Shown piece after piece: positions 63,101 through 64,000 of a DNA stretch of 64,000 bases (within the stretch, counting starts at the first letter, position 1; the number at the start of each line of letters is the position of its first letter). The notes beneath the pieces were generated by a model, which saw only the letters and a program-made list of their open reading frames with translations, did no database searches and had not been told where the DNA came from. A program made the position numbers and the translations under genes. The DNA is from Antedon mediterranea (taxonomy: Eukaryota; Echinodermata; Crinoidea; Comatulida; Antedonidae), in NCBI RefSeq assembly GCF_964355755.1, contig NC_092670.1, forward strand, positions 22,007,201 through 22,071,200. Direction: 5' to 3'.

Positions 63101-63843
63101 ATTCTTGATAACATCTTCCTTTGATTCTGTTTCATCTACTTTTTCAGAACCTTCTTCTGACAAATTTTCATTTGTTTCTGGTGCAATTTCAGAAGAAGCT
63201 TCCACTTTTGAAGATGCAATTGCTTCAGTATTGCTTCCTTCCACACTTTTAGTAGTAACAGTTGTTGCCATATTCTCAGTGGGCAGAGATGTTAAGGTTG
63301 ACGTCTCAGTGGGGAGAGATGTTGAGGTTGACGTCTCAGTGGGCACAGATGTTGAGGTTGACGTCTCAGGGGATGTTGTTGTTGCTATTTCAGTGGACAC
63401 AGTGGTTGTTGTTGTTGATGTTGCCTGTGTTATGTTACTTGTTTGTGTAATAGTTTCAGTTACCATGGCTTCATCTGAAGTTTGTTGTAATTCTTGACAT
63501 GTTGCTTCTTTTGTTTCAACAGTAGTCATAGTTGTTGTGGTTGTCGTGACAACCTCTTGTGTTTCCATTTTCTCAACATTTACTTCAGACACTAGTTCTC
63601 CTTTTTCTTCAATTGTGTCATCTTGTTTACCTTCAACAACATTGAGTTCTCCAGACTGTTCATTTAAAACTGTATGTACTTGTTCTTGTTGCATGGAAGG
63701 TGGATCTACCCCTTCTGTCGGTTGGTCATCTTTAACTTCTGGTAAATCTTTTATTTTTTCTATTTCTGCTTCCTTCAATTTTTCTTCCTCACGCTTTCTT
63801 TCCTCTTCAGCTAGTCTCTCCTCTTCAATTGCTACAATTTTAG
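26996..63843 (-). CDS. BPTF: BPTF / NURF301 gene, C-terminal 14 coding exons
   Basis: Exons, 5' to 3' on minus: 63843-62234, 61904-61760, 61454-57378, 57089-56939, 56818-56653, 56131-55975, 55818-55369, 55020-54660, 54143-53906, 52773-52385, 51585-51412, 49574-49382, 48928-48844, 27180-26996. All introns are GT-AG and every phase joins, giving about 2,792 residues to the TAA. BPTF/NURF301 is the scaffold of the ISWI-containing NURF remodeller in the nucleus. Its PHD finger reads H3K4me3 and its bromodomain reads acetylated H4. Seen in order: WSD-like block with [20 protein letters not shown], acidic low-complexity middle, [11 protein letters not shown]...WPYP block, [13 protein letters not shown]-rich linker, basic coiled coil, two PHD fingers, bromodomain. 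The DDT domain and first PHD lie beyond 64000. Two adjacent C-terminal PHD fingers resemble fly NURF301. Identification rests on remembered family sequence. Confidence 0.93.
27936..28100. repeat. Dispersed relative of the 33-bp minisatellite unit
   Basis: GAAACCCCTGTTCAGGGAAC followed by ACCTGGAATTAAGGGACAC and, about 70 bp on, CTATTGAGGGGACATCTAAG. This resembles the CCCCTGTTCAG...GGACACC core of the array at 26.4-26.8 kb in non-tandem form. Confidence 0.5.
28978..29300. repeat. 22-bp minisatellite (GTGCCCTCAATTTGGATTAACA-type)
   Basis: Exact 22-bp spacing of the CCCTC word at 28986, 29008 and 29030. About 13 copies in all, decaying toward 29300, with short partial units near 29050-29080. 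A lone related unit is at about 29420. Confidence 0.9.
30525..30602 (+). mobile_element. Possible retroelement 3' tail
   Basis: AACTGGGCCTCTGTAGATATT is followed by AAATAAAGTTGAACTTGAATT. The short polyadenylation-like tail of TTGAA words is typical of non-LTR element ends. Too short to assign. Confidence 0.3.
31424..31550. mobile_element. Small inverted-repeat element (MITE-like)
   Basis: Left end CTAAGCCTGATTTTCATA and right end TATGAAAACCAGGCTTTA are inverted copies about 125 bp apart. The inner CGCAGTCG and CGAAGCGTAGC extend the pairing imperfectly. CpG-rich relative to its flanks. No clear target duplication seen. Confidence 0.6.
32905..33120 (+). mobile_element. tRNA-derived SINE
   Basis: tRNA-like head GTGGTGGTTATGATGCTTGG, then a consensus B box GGTTCAAGTCC at 32959-32969, a non-tRNA body (CTAAGGACAAAAACTCC...CTGCTGGATGGATCACC) and an A-rich end at 33110-33125. 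The head does not fold as an intact tRNA and the body is shared in part with the copy at 45 kb. Confidence 0.75.
33655..34245. repeat. Degenerate tandem repeat, about 65-bp unit, purine-rich strand
   Basis: GCACCTGGCTAACAA, GCACCTGGTCAACAA, GCACCTGCTGGTAAA and ACACCTGGCTACAAA recur at about 65-75 bp, each preceded by an A/G-rich GAAAAGG-type stretch. Minus-strand open frames here are repeat translations. Confidence 0.7.
35140..36800. promoter_or_regulatory. CpG-containing unique patches inside the large intron
   Basis: Segments 35150-35270, 35440-35600 and 36390-36790 keep CpG dinucleotides and balanced base composition, unlike the rest of the intron. The last contains TTGATTGACGG (PBX-like), TGTTTAC (forkhead-like, about 36461) and TACGTCATGATTACCG. 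Candidate intronic enhancers; this is inference from composition only. Confidence 0.25.
37216..37463 (-). mobile_element. 5S-rRNA-derived SINE (SINE3-type)
   Basis: Read on minus, it opens TACGGCCATACTGCGTTG, continues GTTCTCGTCAGATCACCG, then GGGCCTGGTTGCGTTCTGGA and TGGGAGACCGTC. This is a diverged 5S rRNA including its box A/box C promoter region. A non-5S body follows (GGCAAGATGCTTTACTCTCA ... TGAGGACAAATATTAATAC) and an A-tail (T-run at 37216-37227 on plus). The 5S head fused to a tailed body separates it from a 5S gene. Confidence 0.88.
37750..38251. mobile_element. Non-autonomous DNA element with inverted ends, about 500 bp
   Basis: Starts GGGAGGTTTCGCAACCTTAC and ends with the inverted counterpart GTAAGATTGCGAAACCTCTC. 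GGATACGTCA words are mirrored inside each end (37781-37790, 38202-38212). TAATA flanks both sides (37745-37749, 38252-38256), a possible 5-bp target duplication. CpG-rich, with no protein-coding frame. Confidence 0.78.
38285..38425 (+). mobile_element. LINE 3' end (CR1-like tail)
   Basis: A short hairpin, GGGGCCCACATGAGAC ... GTGCAGGCCCC, is followed by CTGAATAAATGTGTATGAAT and GAAT repeats. This is the style of CR1-group LINE 3' ends with a microsatellite tail. The rest of the element is missing (5' truncation). Confidence 0.5.
39245..39563. repeat. Tandem duplication, about 150-bp copies 170 bp apart
   Basis: TAAATTGTGGTCTGTACACA, TGAGGCTAACAACAT, GGGCCTGAAATCA and ACAGTTTAAACTTTTACT occur in the same order at 39245-39396 and 39414-39563 with few differences. 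Confidence 0.9.
39845..39893 (+). other. G-quadruplex-prone G tract
   Basis: Runs GGGGG-A-GGGG-T-GGGGG followed by GGGGG within 40 bp, with two GGTGGAAGCGG units. It satisfies the usual four-run G4 pattern on the strand opposite to BPTF transcription. Confidence 0.7.
40873..41047. repeat. Degenerate tandem duplication, 89-bp offset
   Basis: TTTAACTAGC, GCTAACYCATACTAGCAT and AAGTTT are repeated in order at 40873-40952 and 40961-41047, with an inserted T-rich segment. Confidence 0.75.
45020..45180 (+). mobile_element. tRNA-derived SINE, diverged copy
   Basis: CTCTAGCTTGGTGGTTAAT resembles a tRNA A-box region and AGGGTCTAGAGTCCAAATCC a mutated B box. The following AATATACCAGAATTGTTCTC and AGTGGCAAAAAC aligns with the body of the SINE at 32905. 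Confidence 0.55.
45650..48560. repeat. 85-bp satellite array, about 33 copies
   Basis: The word GGGTATACCAATAATG recurs every 85 bp (45845, 45930, 46015, 46100 and on). Copies are nearly identical apart from GTAAAAC/GTGAAAC and ACTGTAG/ACTCTAG sites and one 6-bp GTAGTA insertion near 46340. Decayed monomers flank the block at 45650-45790 (ACATTTTAGTGTACCAGTAT; TCAAAATCACACTTTA) and 48530-48560. It lies in the large BPTF intron, beginning about 280 bp downstream of the exon 48928-48844. Confidence 0.97.
48844..48928 (-). CDS. BPTF: BPTF coding exon: start of bromodomain
   Basis: Acceptor TTTCTCAG, donor GTAAGT. 85 nt, phase 0 in and phase 1 out. Encodes [20 protein letters not shown] then YEIIKEPM. 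It includes the WPF shelf and the ZA-loop start; the next codon is completed 21.7 kb away. Confidence 0.93.
49382..49574 (-). CDS. BPTF: BPTF coding exon: second half of PHD finger B plus linker
   Basis: Acceptor TTTTCATAG, donor GTGAGT. 193 nt, phase 2 in and phase 0 out. Encodes [20 protein letters not shown] through VCNKCQ, then [18 protein letters not shown], the helical linker to the bromodomain. The zinc ligands CDLC, FHGEC and CNKC, the cage Tyr and the cage Trp are all present. Confidence 0.93.
49782..49870 (-). mobile_element. tRNA-derived SINE fragment
   Basis: On minus, TGTTGGTAGTTAGCTTGCTT is followed by a consensus B box GGGTTCGAATCC (49798-49809 on plus is its complement). No intact acceptor stem is apparent. 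Confidence 0.6.
50830..51180. repeat. G-rich minisatellite, about 53-68 bp unit
   Basis: GTGTACAACA starts at about 50878, 50931, 50990, 51049 and 51117. Each unit also holds GGGGAAGTGTACYGTAA and TGTACCACAGTAGGG. G runs reach 12 (51085-51096) and 10 (51153-51162). Pro/Leu/Tyr open frames on minus are repeat translations. Confidence 0.85.
51262..51350 (-). mobile_element. tRNA-derived SINE fragment
   Basis: On minus, TTTGTGGTTATGCTTGCCTT, CCAATCCAAAGTTCCAGGG and TTCAATCGTG match in order the head of the SINE at 32905 (GTGGTTATGATGCTTGG ... CCTGGGTTCAAGTCC). Confidence 0.6.
51412..51585 (-). CDS. BPTF: BPTF coding exon: end of PHD finger A, start of PHD finger B
   Basis: Acceptor TTTAATTTTAG, donor GTAAGT. 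174 nt, phase 2 at both ends. Encodes [20 protein letters not shown] through ICSDCQ, a Gln/Glu linker, then [13 protein letters not shown]. The exon spans exactly one PHD period, from the middle of one finger to the same point in the next. Confidence 0.94.
51586..52384 (-). other. BPTF intron
   Basis: GTGAGT to TTTTAG. AT-rich, with no feature of note beyond short ATT runs. Confidence 0.8.
52385..52773 (-). CDS. BPTF: BPTF coding exon: Gln-rich basic linker and start of PHD finger A
   Basis: Acceptor TATATTGTAG, donor GTGAGT. 389 nt, phase 0 in and phase 2 out. Encodes [18 protein letters not shown], a polyGln tract broken by K/L/E, a Pro/Ser/Lys-rich segment ([19 protein letters not shown]) that could serve as a nuclear signal, then [16 protein letters not shown] finger A is cut after PYDAA, at the same place as finger B. 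Confidence 0.92.
52774..53905 (-). other. BPTF intron
   Basis: GTACTC to ATTGTAG, 1.1 kb. A CpG-bearing stretch at about 53290-53460 includes TATATATATATA and CGTCAACATAAATATGTCCG. No gene seen. Confidence 0.7.
53906..54143 (-). CDS. BPTF: BPTF coding exon: charged coiled-coil segment
   Basis: Acceptor TTTCTTTAG, donor GTACTC (non-consensus after +3). 238 nt, phase 2 in and phase 0 out. Encodes [20 protein letters not shown], a basic/acidic helix rich in [16 protein letters not shown], and [17 protein letters not shown]. Probably a long coiled coil before the PHD module. Confidence 0.88.
54235..54310 (-). mobile_element. tRNA-derived SINE fragment
   Basis: On minus, AAACTTAATGGTCTAAATG resembles an A-box region, followed by AACGCCAGTCTAGCGAGG and the B box TGGGTTCGATTGT. 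Confidence 0.55.
54395..54573. mobile_element. Small MITE, copy 2
   Basis: Ends AAAGTCTAAATTTTTGTCTG and AGTTTGATAGATAGAGCTTT are imperfect inverted repeats. The interior GTGATGTGCCCAAATATTGT and ATGACATCATCATGTTCATA is shared with the element at 7055. GGGCACATCACATTTTTT also mirrors AGTGTGATGTGCCC inside this copy. Confidence 0.75.
54660..55020 (-). CDS. BPTF: BPTF coding exon: Thr and Gln-rich
   Basis: Acceptor GTTTGCTAG, donor GTATTG (weak). 361 nt, phase 1 in and phase 2 out. Encodes a run of eight Thr, [15 protein letters not shown]-like sequence, long Gln blocks (about residues 38-70 of the exon), [20 protein letters not shown], then [20 protein letters not shown]. Intrinsically disordered by composition. 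Confidence 0.88.
55021..55368 (-). other. BPTF intron
   Basis: GTTAGT to TGCTAG; AT-rich, nothing else seen. Confidence 0.8.
55369..55818 (-). CDS. BPTF: BPTF coding exon: Gln/Thr/Pro-rich
   Basis: Acceptor TTTTTTACAG, donor GTTAGT. 450 nt, phase 1 in and phase 1 out. Encodes [42 protein letters not shown] and [17 protein letters not shown]. This Q/T/V-rich composition is typical of transcription-factor contact regions. The exon is phase-symmetric. An overlapping 181-codon Ser/Thr/Asn frame is a shadow. Confidence 0.9.
55819..55974 (-). other. BPTF intron (156 bp)
   Basis: GTGAGT to TTTACAG; plain AT-rich intron. Confidence 0.8.
55975..56131 (-). CDS. BPTF: BPTF coding exon
   Basis: Acceptor GACATTTAG, donor GTGAGT. 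157 nt, phase 0 in and phase 1 out. Encodes [20 protein letters not shown], then an Ala/Val/Lys-rich stretch ending AAQKVVIS. Confidence 0.85.
56132..56652 (-). other. BPTF intron with SINE fragment
   Basis: GTAAGT to ATTTAG. A plus-strand tRNA-SINE head lies at about 56288-56360. Confidence 0.75.
56288..56360 (+). mobile_element. tRNA-derived SINE fragment
   Basis: CTGTAGTTTAGTGGTTAAAA and TGATTGCCTTCCACTCCCAA then GTCAGGGTTAAATTC reproduce the A-box/B-box layout of the SINE at 32905, with a mutated B box. Confidence 0.6.
56653..56818 (-). CDS. BPTF: BPTF coding exon: Gln/Lys coiled coil
   Basis: Acceptor TTGCTTACAG, donor GTAAGT. 166 nt, phase 2 in and phase 0 out. Encodes [20 protein letters not shown] followed by [19 protein letters not shown] and [15 protein letters not shown], a continuous predicted helix after the [11 protein letters not shown] block. 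Confidence 0.9.
56939..57089 (-). CDS. BPTF: BPTF coding exon: ELWEIQEF block
   Basis: Acceptor TTTTGTAG, donor GTAACT. 151 nt, phase 1 in and phase 2 out. Encodes [19 protein letters not shown] (first codon split) through [19 protein letters not shown] and QEFSD. This matches the conserved PQR.GLRSS and ELELWEI segments of vertebrate BPTF. Confidence 0.92.
57378..61454 (-). CDS. BPTF: BPTF giant exon (4.1 kb): acidic low-complexity middle and conserved C-terminal block
   Basis: Acceptor TTTTTTTTAG, donor GTGAAT. 4077 nt, phase 1 in and phase 1 out, one unbroken frame of about 1,359 codons. It opens [20 protein letters not shown]. The middle is a long Glu/Asp/Ser/Thr/Asn-rich disordered region that I cannot align to other species; it includes a degenerate peptide repeat at about 59370-59930. 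The last 200 codons are conserved: [51 protein letters not shown] and [16 protein letters not shown] match vertebrate BPTF. The Ser/Thr-rich stretch before them ([19 protein letters not shown]) is low complexity. Plus-strand open frames here are shadows. Confidence 0.94.
61455..61759 (-). other. BPTF intron (305 bp)
   Basis: GTAAGT to TTTTTTTTAG; a plus-strand 119-codon open frame covers part of it but has no motif. Confidence 0.75.
61760..61904 (-). CDS. BPTF: BPTF coding exon: WKQKGEEYR block
   Basis: Acceptor TTTTTTTAAG, donor GTAAGT. 145 nt, phase 0 in and phase 1 out. Encodes [20 protein letters not shown] then [17 protein letters not shown]. The WKQKGEEYR...GGW.W pattern is a strong BPTF signature. 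Too short and without a start codon, so easy to miss. Confidence 0.92.
61905..62233 (-). other. BPTF intron with duplicated donor region
   Basis: Donor GTTGGT at 62233-62228, acceptor TTTTTTTAAG. ACCAACCTGATGT plus AGGAAATGAAT occurs twice on plus (about 62157-62190 and 62228-62255), so a second copy of the CATCAG|GTTGGT exon end lies inside the intron. Confidence 0.75.
62234..63843 (-). CDS. BPTF: BPTF coding exon: acidic/Thr-rich region and WSD-like conserved block
   Basis: Acceptor TTTTTTGTCCAG, donor GTTGGT. 1610 nt, phase 1 in and phase 0 out. Opens with a charged helix ([20 protein letters not shown]), then a Thr/Ser/Val-rich disordered part with a 10-residue tandem repeat (63272-63372). 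The last 200 codons are conserved: [66 protein letters not shown], then [15 protein letters not shown]. This matches the vertebrate BPTF block that includes the WSD/D-TOX-E-like region thought to contact the ISWI partner or DNA. The ATG near 63898 is intronic and not a start. Confidence 0.93.
63272..63372 (-). repeat. In-frame 30-bp coding minisatellite in BPTF
   Basis: ACGTCTCAGT recurs at 63301, 63331 and 63361 on plus. It encodes [20 protein letters not shown] and [10 protein letters not shown], so repeat number can change without shifting the frame. Confidence 0.9.
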
Positions 63844-64000
63844 CTGGACAAAAAAATTGTATCAAATTAGAAATAAAGAAAACCACTCTCGGTCGCAACA
63901 GTTTTAATTAAATAGAATAAAAATTAATATAATATAAGTGTTTGAAAGTATTGTAAACATTGTACTAACATAATATACATACATACATAGTATTGTACCG
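63844..64000 (-). other. BPTF intron, running off the window
   Basis: Pyrimidine-rich acceptor region (minus CAATTTTTTTGTCCAG) next to the exon; the upstream exon is not in the window. Confidence 0.7.

Noticed and set aside
63898-63898. ATG at the head of the long frame over the first BPTF exon in the window, as a gene start
   Set aside because: A consensus acceptor (TTTTTTGTCCAG) falls at 63844, the residues before it are not BPTF-like, and known BPTF has a large N-terminal part still to come.
57968-63911. Plus-strand open frames of 60-139 codons over the large BPTF exons
   Set aside because: They are antisense shadows of the coding exons; their Ser/Val/Phe-rich content mirrors Glu/Asp/Thr codons on the other strand.

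Overview
The window is AT-rich animal DNA with long introns, GT-AG splicing and many simple, tandem and interspersed repeats. It carries parts of two conserved genes lying tail to tail. The repeat content (a 5S-rRNA-derived SINE, tRNA-derived SINEs, LINE 3' tails, foldback DNA elements, a satellite block) and the form of the proteins fit a marine invertebrate, possibly a deuterostome such as an echinoderm. The species cannot be fixed from the sequence alone, and nothing looks bacterial or viral.

Plus strand, 1-16166: the 3' part of a PIGX (PIG-X/Pbn1-type) gene, four coding exons encoding 192 residues to the stop. PIG-X is the ER partner that stabilises the GPI mannosyltransferase PIG-M. Its introns hold a 1.08-kb foldback transposon (681-1758), a small MITE (about 7055), a LINE-like tail, degenerate simple repeats and a decayed coding-like fragment (about 10.7-11.06 kb).

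16.2-27.0 kb: the interval between the two convergent genes. It holds both 3' ends, a CpG-retaining patch (19.1-20.5 kb), a 25-bp minisatellite, a 23-bp repeat beside a hairpin, and a 33-bp minisatellite just past the end of the second gene.

Minus strand, 63843-26996: the C-terminal 14 coding exons (about 2,790 residues) of BPTF/NURF301, the large subunit of the NURF chromatin remodeller. All exon phases join without a break. They encode the WSD-like conserved block, a 4-kb exon with a fast-evolving acidic middle, Gln/Thr-rich exons, a basic coiled-coil segment, two tandem PHD fingers and a bromodomain. The N-terminal DDT/PHD part lies beyond the right edge.

The last intron is about 21.7 kb and splits the bromodomain. 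It contains an 85-bp satellite of about 33 copies with local six-monomer higher-order periodicity, a 5S-derived SINE, two inverted-repeat elements, a LINE tail and several minisatellites. I found no new enzymatic or defence system. The most notable structures are a phase-symmetric PHD exon whose skipping would leave one hybrid finger, the satellite, the foldback element and a degenerate peptide repeat inside BPTF.
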